Shown: positions 33,816-44,228, counted from the first letter of the stretch. The stretch is DNA of 64,000 nt from Rhizomys pruinosus (GCA_009823505.1 VZQC01010551.1:675509-739508); one strand, 5' to 3'. Notes: generated from the letters alone by a model not told the origin. Program-made: numbers and translations.

Positions 33816-34061
33816 GGGGCTGGAGAGATGGCCTAGCGGTTAAGAGCGCCGACCGCTCTTGCAGAGGACCCGGGTTCGATCCCCAGCACCCACATGGCGG
33901 CCGAGAGCCGTCTGAAACTCCAATTCCAGGAGAGCTCCAGTTCCAGGGGAGTCTGACACCCTCTTCTGACCTCCGCGGCATTGCATGTCACGGGTGCACA
34001 GACTTGCATGCAGACAATACATTCATACACATATGGAAATAAATAAAAAAAATTTAAAAAA
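33816..34061 (+). mobile_element. B2 SINE, young subtype
   Basis: Near-consensus head with TAGCGGTTAAGAGCG and GGTTCGATCCC, and the duplicated internal block. AAAATATACTAGG flanks it at 33803-33815 and 34062-34074. Confidence 0.95.
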
Positions 34062-34256
34062 AAAATATACTAGGTATCTCTTAGTTACCCCAGCATCCAT
34101 ATTTCTAAATAGTATATTTATATTAGTGTAGATTTATCTATCATATCATATGTAGGAGAGATTTCTACTTATAATAATTCTAAGACTTAATTTAAGTGAA
34201 AATTTGCTTTAAATCTTTACTAACCCTGTCATCATTTCTTTTCTTCTTCTTTTTAG

Positions 34257-34411
34257 TGAATGAGCATTGGCTGTTCCATGATGATTGTACAGTGGAAAGA
34301 TTCTGTGACTCCCCTGATGGTGTCATGATCTGTGGCAGCCATGATGGACGAGAGGTGTATGCAGTGACCCATGACCTGACTCCCACTGAGGGCTGGATTA
34401 TGCAGTTCAAG
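34257..34411 (+). CDS. Reln: Reln exon 51 (reelin repeat 7, N-terminal part)
   Basis: 155 nt, residues about 2709-2759. It encodes [33 protein letters not shown] and [11 protein letters not shown], the first strands of repeat 7. Two bases complete Val2708; the exon ends on a codon boundary. The acceptor is CTTCTTCTTTTTAG; the donor is AAG then gtgaaa. It accepts the frame only from one exon 50, not two. Confidence 0.97.
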
Positions 34412-34631
34412 GTGAAACCATCGTGACCCTGATTACATAAATAACAATATAACCAATCAGAAACACCACAGATTCAAAGAGCATCTAATATTTTTTACTT
34501 ACTCTGAAAAATAAAATTCAATATTAAGATGGTATACAGCTCACCCAAGTTTTGCTTAATGGTTAAAATATTTTATCTCTGAACGATTCAAGGTGAAATT
34601 TTTAAAGTTTCATAAAAACTAATAGATTCCA

Positions 34632-34850
34632 GGGCTGGAGAGTTGGCTCAGCAGTTAAGAGCACTGGCTGCTCTTGCAGAGGACCCAGGTTTGATTCCTA
34701 GCACCCACATGGGGGTTGACAACCATCCATACTCCATTTCCAGGAATCCAACACCCTCTTCTGACCTCTATGGGCATGGCATGACATAGGTGCACTTACA
34801 TACATACAAGCAATATGCTCATATACATAAACTATAAAAAATATTTTAAG
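34632..34850 (+). mobile_element. B2 SINE
   Basis: CAGGGCTGGAGAGTTGGC to a CATAAACTATAAAAAATA tail. Confidence 0.9.
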
Positions 34851-34971
34851 TGAATTCCCAATCAGGTTTATATACTTCTAGAGCAAAATACTGATTTTAA
34901 AAAATGTAAGACATTGATTGCAACTTACTGAATTAAATCACTATATATAAATGACTATATATAAGGAAAAA

Positions 34972-35095
34972 TTGGCCAGGTGAGGCATGCATGCCTTTAA
35001 TCCTAGCACTTGAAAGGCAGAGGGAAGTGGATTTCTGTGAGTTCCAGGCCAGCCAGGGCTACATAGTGAGACTGTCCCAAAAAGAAAAAAAAACA
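34972..35095 (+). mobile_element. B1 SINE
   Basis: GGCCAGGTGAGGCATGC to GACTGTCCCAAAAAGAAAA; internal deletion before GAGACTG. Confidence 0.8.
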
Positions 35096-35148
35096 TATTT
35101 TTTTTCTTTAAGAGGAGATTAAAGCTATAATGGATATTTCTAATTTTT

Positions 35149-35295
35149 TTGCTCTTTTTGAGACAGGGTCTCCCTGTAGGCCCAGCTGGCCCAGAACTCA
35201 CTAGGTAGACCAGGCTGGCCTTGAACTCACAGAGATCCACCTGCCTCTGCCTTCTGAGTGCTGAGATTAAAAGTGTGTGCCACCACACTGGGTTA
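35149..35295 (-). mobile_element. B1 SINE (reverse)
   Basis: GCTCTTTTTGAGACAGGG to GTGCCACCACACTGGG. Confidence 0.9.
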
Positions 35296-35953
35296 TTTCT
35301 ATTTTATTATAAGACCATCAGGATGTTTCTAGAAGAGAAAAATTACAGAATATCAGGATTAGAATTCATGCCAAGATCAGCCTTGGACAATATCGTTGCC
35401 AAGATTTATTCTAATGTATTCTATCTATGTAAATCCCTTTAGCAAAACATGACACATTATGGCTGTGTCTATCAGAAAAGGAGCTGTGCTTTTGGTGAAA
35501 GTCCCCTCTGTTATCACTTCATTGCATCTTGCTTGTAGGTGAAAGTGATTTATTAAGAGTCATAAATTGTAGGACAAAATAGTAAAACTGGTAAAGCTGT
35601 TAGCAATCCTTCTTGGTGAAGTATTCTGCCAAAGAGAAGTGCCAGACCATTAACTAGACAATTTGTAAGCGTGGGCCCAGGCCTTGCAAGCAGCCAGGCA
35701 GCCTGGCAGAAGCATGGGTTTCAACTCTACCCAAGCTTCCTACATAATATATTTGGCACATTCTACAGTTTTTCACCTTGGACAACCATGCCAACCTCCC
35801 CTGTCCATAAGCAGAGCAAATAATGAACTTGAAAATACAGGGTGGTATATATCAAGTGATGTGTGGTTTTCTTGCTGCCAAGTCCTTGGAACAGAAATAT
35901 GTAATGTGGTTTTAATGCCTTGATTATCTTGATTTTTTTTTTCTGTTTATTAG

Positions 35954-36168
35954 ATCTCTGTTGGATGCAAAGTTTCTGAAAAAATTGCCCAGAATCAAAT
36001 CCATGTGCAGTATTCCACTGACTTTGGTGTGAGCTGGAACTATCTCATCCCTCAGTGCTTACCTGCTGACCCAAAATGCTCTGGAAGTGTTTCTCAGCCA
36101 TCTGTATTCTTTCCAACTAAAGGATGGAAAAGGATCACCTACCCACTTCCTGAAAGCCTAGTGGGAAA
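35954..36168 (+). CDS. Reln: Reln exon 52 (repeat 7, Asp-box)
   Basis: 215 nt, residues about 2760-2830, ending with two bases of Asn2831. It encodes [15 protein letters not shown], the Asp-box [10 protein letters not shown] near 2779-2788 and [16 protein letters not shown]. The acceptor is TTTATTAG before ATCTCTG; the donor is AAA then gtaagt. Splicing to exon 53 gives AA+T (Asn). Confidence 0.97.
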
Positions 36169-36835
36169 GTAAGTAGAAAATTAAAATAAAGCATGGATGC
36201 AAACATCCAGGATTCAAACAGGGACATTGTCAAATACATGTAGGTAAAGTACACTCTTCGGCCCCAACTCTAGATTCCCGAATTGGTAACTCCTGTGATG
36301 TATTTACTTCTGGTTGTAATCCTCAGGCTTGAGAAAATGGTTCTTGGCAGAACCTTCTAGGTCCTAAACTTTAGGGCCATCCAGTGGGAATATAATGATA
36401 GTGATTTGCCTGGGAGCCAGAGGCCTTTGCCACCTACCTTTCCTGGCCAAATCTATGATAGAGTGGGGGTACATCCTAACTCACTCCATTCCTATAGCTC
36501 CTAACTTCAGGCCGTTTGTACAAGCTGCCTTGTAGGTTTCATCTTTCCCTTATCACAAAGCATTAGGTTCTGCACCTGCCATGAAAAGTAATTAGCCTGG
36601 AGCAGTGGTGAGACAAGGCGATTAAAACAAGTTCTGGAAAGTCTATGGATAAGTTATTGTAAGGTAATTCCAGAAGACTTCCCTTCTACTCTAAAATTAA
36701 TAAAAGAAATGCATTAAACAAAATGACAGGTGCTCTTCTACCAAATTAATCACATAATCTGGCTGAGTGAACAAACTTCCTGGGAAACAGATTACGTTAT
36801 ACGATCAGAACATAGGGACTTTGAATAAGGTACGT

Positions 36836-36970
36836 ACACAGTCTTTCCAGTCCTGTAGATTTCACTACCAGTTTCCTAGTACACAGTCTTTCCAGTCCTG
36901 TAGATATCACTACCAGTTTCCTACTACACAGTCTTTCCAGTCCTGTAGATATCACTACCAGTTTCCTAGA
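36836..36970. repeat. 45-bp tandem repeat, 3 units
   Basis: Unit ACACAGTCTTTCCAG ... CACTACCAGTTTCCTAGT starts at 36836, 36881 and 36926 with only a few differences. Because 45 is a multiple of three, an open frame runs through it by chance. Confidence 0.93.
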
Positions 36971-37083
36971 ATGGCTCTAAAGAGCGTATTCAGTTAATAT
37001 ACTGGGACGTTAAATTTTGACTCTTTTGGCAGCAGATTACAAAACCCCAATCCACTTTGGCTCAGTTAGAAATGAAATGGGTT

Positions 37084-37245
37084 GCCGAGCGTGGTGGCGC
37101 ATGCCTTTAATCCTAGCACTTGGGAGGCAGAGGCAGGCGGACCTTTGAATTCAAGGCCAGCCTGGTCTACAGAGTGAGTTCCAGGACAGCTGGGGCTACA
37201 GGGAGACCCTGTCTCCAAAAGACAAAAAAAAAAAAAAAAAAAAAA
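37084..37245 (+). mobile_element. B1 SINE with perfect target-site duplication
   Basis: GCCGAGCGTGGTGGCGC to a long A tail; AAATGAAATGGGTT flanks it at 37070 and 37246. Confidence 0.93.
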
Positions 37246-37348
37246 AAATGAAATGGGTTATATCTGCAAGGAAAGAATCCAAAGATAAGCAGGCTCTAGG
37301 ACTGGTCGATTTGCATGTTTAGCTATGGCTTTAAGAGTCCATGAGATG

Positions 37349-37511
37349 CAGCCGGGCGTGGTGGTGCACGCCTTTGATCCTAGCACTTGGGAGGCAGAAG
37401 CAGCCAGATCTTTGTGAGTTCAAGGCCAGCCTGGTCTACAGAGTGAGTTCCAGGACAGCTGGGGTAAACAGGCCTATCTCGAAAAAACCAAAAAAAAAAA
37501 AAAAAAAAAAA
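37349..37511 (+). mobile_element. B1 SINE
   Basis: CAGCCGGGCGTGGTGG to a long A tail. Flanked by AAGAGTCCATGAGATG (37333) and AAGAGTCGATGAGATG (37512), one mismatch. Confidence 0.92.
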
Positions 37512-37521
37512 AAGAGTCGAT

Positions 37522-37680
37522 GAGATGGCCCAGCAGGTAAGGGCATTTTCCACCAAGCCTGATGACTAGCATTCAGTCCCCAGGACCCACACCTGCACAC
37601 TGTGCCATACATGCATGCATCCATACACATGGACACACAGACACACATGCAAGTAAATTAAAAGCAAAGTGAATTTTTAA
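37522..37680 (+). mobile_element. ID/B3-like SINE fragment
   Basis: TGAGATGGCCCAGCAGG, TTTCCACCAAGCCTGATGAC and CAGTCCCCAGGACCCACAC resemble the B3/ID group; the end is ACAC-rich. Confidence 0.5.
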
Positions 37681-37828
37681 ATGGCTTCAAGGTAGATTTT
37701 CTCTTCAAGAGAGCCAGAACAAGTGCCTCCTGGAATCATATTGCTACAAATTAGACCCTTCCTAAACCTTAGTAATTTGGGAATCATCTGGGGTAAGGGG
37801 AACCACCACTGTAGGCTCTACCCTTCCT

Positions 37829-37830
<2 letters not shown>

Positions 37831-37888
<58 letters not shown>

Positions 37889-37890
37889 TC
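37831..37890. repeat. (TC)n microsatellite
   Basis: About 25 uninterrupted TC units, then TTTCTCTTTCCC. Confidence 0.95.
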
Positions 37891-38416
37891 CCTCACTCAC
37901 TCTTTCATTCCCCCAACTCTGTTATAATTTACACCCAGTTAAATGCAAAGAGTATTTGTTCAGATCAAGGAGTTTTACTGTTGTGTAACCCATTACCACC
38001 ACCACCACGTGAAATGAACTACAGAACCTTTACATTGCCCCAGAAAGTTCTCTCATGTATTATGTACTTTTTAAACCAAAATTGTCTGGCTTATTTTAAT
38101 ATAAAGGTTAATTAGTGCCTTGTTTTTTTCCCCACAGAAGACAGAGAACAATGATGAAATTAAAAATCTCTGAGAAATTTTCCTTTAATATAACCCTTTC
38201 AAAATTGTTTTCTAATTAGCATAGTTACTCTGAGAATATTGATTATCTTCAGGGAACTGAGAAGTTACTGTTTTCCAACTGCCTGAGGGCTGTGTGTTGG
38301 CTAAGAAGGCTCTGTCACAGGCTTTGCTCACCTCTGTACAATTTCAGAAATGTAATTAGTGACTCTGAATTCCCTCCACAACTATTAAAGTTCAATTCAT
38401 AAGAAACCTTATTTTA

Positions 38417-38583
38417 GGCTGGGTGTGGTGGCACATGCCTTTAGTCCTAGCACTTGGGAGACAGAGGCAGGTGGATCTCTGTGAGTTCAAGGCCATCCTG
38501 GTCTACAGAGTGAGTTCCAGGACAGCCAGAGCTTCAGGGAGACCCTGTCTCAAAAAGATAAAGAGAGAGAGAGAGAGAAAGAG

Positions 38584-38612
<29 letters not shown>
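38417..38612 (+). mobile_element. B1 SINE with (GA)n tail
   Basis: GCTGGGTGTGGTGGCAC to GACCCTGTCTCAAAAAG, with the tail grown into a GA repeat (38560-38614). AGAAACCTTATTT occurs on both sides. Confidence 0.92.
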
Positions 38613-38619
<7 letters not shown>

Positions 38620-38808
38620 TTATTTGATTCATCCAAATCAATAAGCAGACCAAGGAATTAAATGAACAGTTCTCAGAGGAGGAATACAATAAATACTTGG
38701 TCAGTAAATACTTGAAAAAGTTTTCAATATCATTAGCCATCAGGAAGATGAAAATTAATACTGCTTTGTGATACCCCAATCAGTATGGTTATCATTAAGA
38801 AAATACAT

Positions 38809-38952
38809 CAAGGTTGGCAAGATGGCTCAGTGGGTAAAGACACTTGCCAACAAGTCTGACAACTTGAATTTGATCCTTGGGACCCACATGGTCTATGGAA
38901 AGAACCAATACATGCAAGTTTTCCTCTGACTACCATATATACACCGACACAT

Positions 38953-38990
<38 letters not shown>

Positions 38991-39000
38991 ATGCATTACA
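38809..39000 (+). mobile_element. B3/ID-like SINE with (CA)n
   Basis: AAGGTTGGCAAGATGGC, CACTTGCCAACAAGTCTGAC and TTGATCCTTGGGACCCAC; CA repeat at 38950-38988. Confidence 0.65.
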
Positions 39001-39036
39001 CACAATTAATAATTAATTTTAAGAAGTAATTTTTTT

Positions 39037-39267
39037 ATTTTATTTATTTTTGTATGTGTATGAATGTACTGTTTCCGTGTAGGTTTGTGCACCCGTGTCA
39101 TACAATACTGCGGAGGTCAGAAGAGGGTCTTGGATTCCCCTGGAACTAGAGTTCTCCTGGATTTGGAGTTACAGCGGTTCTTAGCCACCATGTGGGTGCT
39201 GGGGATCGAACCCAGGTCCTCTGCAAGAGCACAGTGCTCTTAACCGCTAGGCTATCTCTCCAGCCCC
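39037..39267 (-). mobile_element. B2 SINE (reverse), young subtype
   Basis: Reverse B2 with the duplicated internal block, ending TATCTCTCCAGCCCC. AAGAAGTAATTTTTTT flanks it at 39021 and 39268. Confidence 0.94.
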
Positions 39268-39283
39268 AAGAAGTAATTTTTTT

Positions 39284-39880
39284 TAAAGAAAAGAAATTAC
39301 AACAGATGCCAGTGAGGCTACAGGAACCTTCATTCATTACTGTTGGAAATGTAAACTTTTGTAGCTATTATGGAAATCAAACTGCCAAGTTTTCAAGAAA
39401 CTGAACATAGAGCCACCATATAACCCGTCTATACTACTCTGCAGTATATAATTAAAGGAGTCTGGGTCACTATACCATGGAGATACTTAGATATACATGC
39501 TTATAACTGTTCTGCTTGTAGTAACCAAGAAACAGAAGTAACCTAGAGGTTCATCAGCAAATGATTCAATAAAGAAAATGTGGGAAGGAGGTTATTGGGG
39601 GTGAAGATGGGGAAGGAGGTTATTGGGGGTGAAGATGGGAAAGGAGGTCCAAATATAATTAAAATGTATTATATGAAAGGCACAGAAATTCAATAAAAAT
39701 ATTTTTAAAAAGAACATGTGGTACATACATGCAATGAAATTTTATGTATCCATAAAGAAAAATTAAATGATGACATTTGCAAGAAAATGGGTACAACTAG
39801 AAATCATTATGATGGGTAAAATAAGCCAAACTTAAAAAGGCAAATACTGCATTATTTCTCACACAGTCAGAACCTAGATT
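39284..39880 (+). mobile_element. Old L1 3' fragment, part 1
   Basis: TGCCAGTGAGGCTACAGG, CATTCATTACTGTTGG, TATGGAAATCAAACTGCC, TGCTTATAACTGTTCTGC and GAAAATGGGTACAACTAG are in the order of the L1 3' end. A 28-bp direct repeat (39583 and 39611) lies inside. A B1 interrupts it at 39896. Confidence 0.7.
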
Positions 39881-39895
39881 TAAAGTGTGTATATG

Positions 39896-40076
39896 GCCGG
39901 GCGTGGTGGCGCACGCCTTTAATCCTAGCACTTGGGAGGCAGAGGCAGGCGGATCTTTGTGAGTTCAAGGCCAGCCTGGTCTACAATGTGAGTTCCAGGA
40001 CAGCTGGGGCTACGGGGAGACCCTGTCTCGAAAAGACCAAAAAAAAATAAAAATAAAAATAAAAATAAATAAAAAA
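39896..40076 (+). mobile_element. B1 SINE with perfect target-site duplication
   Basis: GCCGGGCGTGGTGGCGC to an AAAAATAAAAATAAA tail; TAAAGTGTGTATATG at 39881-39895 and 40077-40091. Confidence 0.95.
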
Positions 40077-40270
40077 TAAAGTGTGTATATGTGTGTGTGT
40101 GTGTGTGTGTACCCACATAGGTCACCAAACTATAAAGAACATTATGAGAGAGAAGAGATCTCAAGGAAACTGGAAATATTGAAAATAATGGAATATGTGT
40201 AATAAGAAAATAGAAGTTGGGACTAACTAGGGAAAGAAAGGGAGCCAGGGGAGAACTGCTCCAGAGGGAA
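40077..40270 (+). mobile_element. Old L1 3' fragment, part 2
   Basis: After a short TG run, AGGAAACTGGAAATATTG and GAAAGGGAGCCAGGGGAG continue the L1-type sequence interrupted by the B1. Confidence 0.5.
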
Positions 40271-40298
40271 TAAGAGAGAACTAAGTATAACACCACAT

Positions 40299-40496
40299 AC
40301 ATGTCACATGGCCATGGTAAGCACATAACTTTGTATATAAACCTTGACATGCATGTATCACACGGTCATGGTAAGCACATAACTTTGTATATAAACCTTG
40401 ACACACATGTATCACACAGCCATGGTAAGTACATAACTTTGTATATAAACCTTGACACATATGTATCACATGGCCATGGTAAGCACATAACTTTGT
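40299..40496. repeat. 54-bp tandem array, left part
   Basis: The unit contains CATGGTAAGCACATAAC, TTTGTATATAAACCTTGAC and ACACATGTATCACA. CATGG markers lie at 40313, 40367, 40421 and 40475 (period exactly 54). The array is split by a reverse B2 and resumes at 40756. Confidence 0.95.
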
Positions 40497-40755
40497 TTTG
40501 GGTTTTGTTTGTTTTTTTTAATTTTATTTATTTTTGTATGTGTATAAATGTACTGTCTGCATGTAGGTTTGTGCACCCGTGTCGTGCAATGCCACGGAGG
40601 TCAGAAGAGGGTCTCGAATTCCCCTGGAACTGGAGTTCTCCTGGAATTGGAGTTACAGACAGTTCTCAGCTGCCATGTGGGTGCTGGGGATCGAACCTGG
40701 GTCCTCTGCAAAAGCAGTCGTCGCTCTTAACCGCTAGGCTATCTCTCCAGCCCCC
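40497..40755 (-). mobile_element. B2 SINE (reverse) inside the 54-bp array
   Basis: T-rich tail to CTATCTCTCCAGCCCCC, young subtype. AGCACATAACTTTGT occurs at 40482-40496 and 40756-40770. The array was already formed when the B2 landed. Confidence 0.94.
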
Positions 40756-40946
40756 AGCACATAACTTTGTATATAAACCTTGACACACATGTATCACATG
40801 GCCATGGTAAGCACATAACTTTGTATATAAACCTTGACACATATGTATCACACAGCCATGGTAAGCACATAACTTTGTCTATAAACCTTGACACACATGT
40901 ATCACACGGCCATGGTAAGCACATAACTTTGTATATAAACCTTGAA
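40756..40946. repeat. 54-bp tandem array, right part
   Basis: Continues with CATGG markers at 40803, 40857 and 40911, then a partial unit ending AAACCTTGAAATTT. About seven units in total. Confidence 0.95.
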
Positions 40947-41208
40947 ATTTACCTTTAAAAAAAATAAGAAAAAGAATCTGACTTAGAAAAGTTATAGTTT
41001 TATACTATGAGTGCCTTTTGCTTGAAATGGACTCCCCTGATTTTCTCTGTTTTGTTAAGTGTTTTTTAACTCTCCACCCAAATTTTTATTTTACTCCCTT
41101 CATCCTGCAAGTGTATCATAAATGTTTTCTTCTCATAAGCACAGAGTTCACAAAATGGGCGTGAATAAAGTTAACTTTTGTTTTTCATTCCTTTGCTTTT
41201 GTCAATAG

Positions 41209-41386
41209 TCCTGTAAGATTTAGGTTCTACCAAAAATACTCAGATTTGCAGTGGGCGATTGATAATTTCTATCTTGGCCCTGGATGTTTGGACAACTGCA
41301 GAGGCCATGGAGACTGCTTAAAGGAACAGTGCATCTGTGATCCAGGGTACTCGGGACCAAACTGCTACTTGGCTCACACTCTGAAG
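41209..41386 (+). CDS. Reln: Reln exon 53 (repeat 7 EGF module)
   Basis: 178 nt, residues about 2832-2890. It encodes [25 protein letters not shown] and the complete repeat-7 EGF module ([26 protein letters not shown]) with six cysteines. One base completes Asn2831; the exon ends in phase at Lys2890. The acceptor is TTGTCAATAG; the donor is AAG then gtaatg. Confidence 0.97.
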
Positions 41387-41684
41387 GTAATGCTAAATAC
41401 TAGCAGGAGGATTCACTCCATTCATAAGCCAACCTAGGACCAGTTTATGTGTGGGATTAATACCTTATAACCAGTTCATACAGATCCTTCAGGATTACCT
41501 TTTGGTAAAAACTAAAAACCGCATGTCTGAGGTTTCTAATACTCAGCCCAAGTTCTCTCACTTGCTCAATTCATAAAATAAACTAGACCTTATGAATTAA
41601 AGAATATAAACCCTCGGGTACCCATCTTTTGATAGGTTGGTTTTTGTTTGTTAATTAGTTTTTGTTTGTTTTGTTTTATTTTAT

Positions 41685-41826
41685 TGTCTGAGACAAGGTC
41701 TCACTACTCAGCCCTGTCTATCTTGGAACTCCCTATGTAGACCAAGCTGCCCTCACATTCAAAGACATCCACCTGCCTCTGCCTCCCAAGTGCTGCGATT
41801 AAAGGCATGCACCAGCACACTCATAC
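41685..41826 (-). mobile_element. B1 SINE (reverse)
   Basis: TGTCTGAGACAAGGTCTC to GGCATGCACCAGCACAC; moderately diverged, with a GAAA run downstream (41850-41872). Confidence 0.8.
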
Positions 41827-41902
41827 TCAACCTTTTTTCCTTTAAATAAAAAGAAAGAAAGAAAGAAAGAAAAGAAAACTCAATTTAAAGTTGATACTAA
41901 AT

Positions 41903-42032
41903 TTTCTTTTTTAACATATGATCTCCCTATAATCCCAGCTGACAAGGAACTCACAATGTAGACCATGCTAGCTTTAATGTCACAGAGGTCCACCTGCCTC
42001 TGCTATTAAATGCATAAGCCACTGTGCCCAAC
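41903..42032 (-). mobile_element. Old B1 (reverse)
   Basis: ATGATCTCCCTATAATCCC, GGAACTCACAATGTAGACC and AAGCCACTGTGCCCAACC. Confidence 0.7.
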
Positions 42033-42050
42033 CTTTAACCTTACATTTTC

Positions 42051-42310
42051 TTTTTTTTTTTTTTTTTTTTTAATTTTTTTATTTAGTTCTGTATGTGTGT
42101 GAATGTTCTGCTGCATTGCAAGTCTGTGCACCCGTGTCGTGCAACGCCGCGGAGGTCAGAAGAGGGTCTCGGATTCCCCTGGAGCTGGAGTTCTCCTGGA
42201 ATTGGAGTTTCAGACGGCTCTCGGCCGCCATGTGGGTGCTGGGGATCGAACCCGGGTCCTCTGTAAGAGCAGTCGGCGCTCTTAACCGCTAGGCCATCTC
42301 TCCAGCCCCC
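42051..42310 (-). mobile_element. B2 SINE (reverse), young subtype
   Basis: Poly-T tail, intact reverse B-box GGGATCGAACCC, ends GGCCATCTCTCCAGCCCC. TAACCTTACATTTTC flanks it at 42036-42050 and 42311-42325. Confidence 0.95.
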
Positions 42311-42639
42311 TAACCTTACATTTTCAATTGACAATGGAAGAAGATGTTTTTGCTGTTATCAAATAAAGCAAATGATATAGATAGCACAAAAGACCAAATT
42401 TGCTTAAATACTGCCTGAACATTTTTTTCAAGAGAATCCTATGACTTGATTTATTGACCACTGAAATATGATTGTATATTAACAATATACCAGTCATATT
42501 TTGAAACATTGACTATTATTATCAGTTCTTAATATGCAAAATGCAGTTTCTGAACACAGATGCCATGTACACACTTCATTTCTGTAAGTATAGGTCATTC
42601 ATCATTTTAATAACACAAGAATAATTTAGCTAAAATATC

Positions 42640-42760
42640 ACAAGTGCCAGGCATAGTAACTCCCACCTGTAATTCTGGGGCAAACCTGGACTACACAGTG
42701 AGTTTCCAGCTGGCTTGAGCTATAGGGCAAGACACTATCTCAAAATATAAAAATAAAGTA
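42640..42760 (+). mobile_element. Old B1
   Basis: GTGCCAGGCATAGTAACTCC, CTGGACTACACAGTGAG and GACACTATCTCAAAATA. Confidence 0.6.
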
Positions 42761-42764
42761 TCCC

Positions 42765-43548
42765 ATCAAAGAAGCTTCTTTTGCACCAGATGGAGACTAT
42801 TACAATGTACCACAACTGGTCACACACAGACATTGTGAATTTCCCAAGCCTAATTGGCACATCTACAATGCAACTTCTACACCTATGGCCCATGAGACAT
42901 AGAACAAGGGGTAAAGAGGACACTAATGAATCTCTCAACTCTCATTAATAAAGCTCCCTCATGCAAGAGAAGGCTACAAACACAAAGGTCACAAATGGCC
43001 AGAGTGTGGAGATTAGGAGTCTGCAGAGTGCGGGTCCTTTGACAGGACTCCTATATTAAGCTTCACTCACCCAAGACTCAAGGACCATTACGGAAGAGTA
43101 GGTGGAAAGATTGTAAAAGCCAGGGAGGAGATGCATGACCATAAGGAAATAGAATCCTGCATGCTCCTGGGATCCTGCTCATATGAGCCTACAGCAATGG
43201 TGTCAACATGCACAAGACCCATGCAAAGTCAAGCAGAGAAAAACCCAGAATGAAACAGGGGAAATGGGCAACAAACCCCAATCTTAGCTGAAGAAATATC
43301 AGCAGCTGATTACTGTTCGGTGAGAAAGAGCTGATCTTCTTAAAGCCAGAGGCTCTGGATAGGCTGATGAGACCTCAGTGGTTGAACTTGGACTGAGAAA
43401 CCTCCAGGGACACTAGCTTCACACATACAAGTGACAGAGTATGAATTCCAGTGGGGGCGCTGTAGGAGGGCCAATGGGGGAGTATAATGGTGATTGAGAT
43501 TGATTGAAGTGTTCTGTGTGAAATACACAAAATTTCAATTAAAAAATA
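42765..43548 (+). mobile_element. L1 3' untranslated fragment (Lx-like)
   Basis: ATCAAAGAAGCTTCTTTTGC, AGATGGAGACTATTAC, ACATCTACAATGCAAC, GGTGGAAAGATTGTAAAAGC and an A-rich end AAAATTTCAATTAAAAAA match the order of Lx-type L1 3' ends. No coding sequence. Confidence 0.65.
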
Positions 43549-43551
43549 AAT

Positions 43552-43713
43552 AGCCAGGCATGGTGGTGCACACCTTTAATCCTAGCACTTGGGAGGCAGA
43601 GGCAGGCGGATCTTTGTGAGTTCAAGGCCAGCCTGGTCTACAGAGCGAGTTCCAGGACAGCTGGGGCTACAGGGAGACCCTGTCTCAAAAAGACCAATAA
43701 ATAAATAAATAAA
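43552..43713 (+). mobile_element. B1 SINE running into assembly gap
   Basis: GCCAGGCATGGTGGTGC to CTCAAAAAGACC and an ATAAATAAA tail that stops at N (43714). Confidence 0.9.
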
Positions 43714-43714
43714 N
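43714..43714. other. Single-N assembly join
   Basis: One N; the next ~75 bases repeat the B1 3' half just read. Confidence 0.95.
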
Positions 43715-43790
43715 AAGGCCAGCCTGGTCTACAGAGCGAGTTCCAGGACAGCTGGGGCTACAGGGAGACCCTGTCTCGAAAAGACAAAAA

Positions 43791-43825
<35 letters not shown>

Positions 43826-43828
43826 ATT
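43715..43828 (+). repeat. Repeated B1 3' half and (AAAT)n after gap
   Basis: AAGGCCAGCCTGGTCTACAG to GAGACCCTGTCTCGAAAAG repeats 43625-43695, then an (AAAT)n tail. Probably the same B1 assembled twice. Confidence 0.85.
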
Positions 43829-43946
43829 TGAAAGATTGCTGACTATGTCTAAAGAAGTTTGTCAACTGTTAACAACTGAAGTTATAATATAAGAAGTATA
43901 GCCTGATAAACCATAACTGAACATGAGCATAAAAATGCTAATATCC

Positions 43947-44173
43947 GGGCTGGAGCGATGGCCTAGCGGTTAAGAGCGCCGACTGCTCTTGCAGAGGACC
44001 TGGGTTCGATCCCCAGCACCCACATGGCGGCCGAGAGCCATCTTTAACTCCAGTTCCAGGGGAATCCAACACCCTCTTCTGACCTCTGTAGCATTGCACA
44101 ACACGTGTGCACAAATCTACATGCAGACAGTACATTCATACACATACAAAAATAAATAAAATTTTAAAAAACA
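43947..44173 (+). mobile_element. B2 SINE, single-block subtype
   Basis: CGGGCTGGAGCGATGGCC head and intact GGTTCGATCCC. The central CTTTAACTCCAGTTCCAGGG block is present once, unlike the younger copies. CTAATATC flanks it. Confidence 0.92.
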
Positions 44174-44228
44174 CTAATATCTTACATAAATTTCATTAAT
44201 AGTCTTCAGTTGTATAAGATATTACACA

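Larger units (their letters stand above)
24557..34256 (+). other. Reln intron 50 as assembled (9.7 kb, inflated)
   Basis: Contains copy 1 downstream of exon 50, a single-N join at 28251, copy 2 of the duplicated block with a second exon 50, and unique sequence from about 33063. If the duplication is an artefact the true intron is roughly 4.8-5 kb shorter. Confidence 0.85.
34412..35953 (+). other. Reln intron 51
   Basis: 1.5 kb with one B2 and two B1-type elements; 35310-35950 shows nothing recognised beyond the TTTTTTTTCTGTTTATTAG tract before exon 52. Confidence 0.9.
36169..41208 (+). other. Reln intron 52
   Basis: 5.0 kb. It holds a 45-bp tandem triplication, four B1 copies, two B2 copies (both reverse), ID/B4-like elements, TC and GA microsatellites, an old L1 fragment and a 54-bp tandem array broken by a B2. 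About 36180-36830 and 37900-38400 show nothing recognised. Confidence 0.88.

Noticed and set aside
36767..36997. 76-residue frame with TQSFQSCR-type repeats
   Set aside because: Consequence of the 45-bp tandem repeat; no start context or homologue known to me.
40281..40958. 18-residue protein repeats on both strands
   Set aside because: The 54-bp tandem unit is divisible by three and has no stop in several frames; a B2 insertion lies in the middle of the supposed protein.
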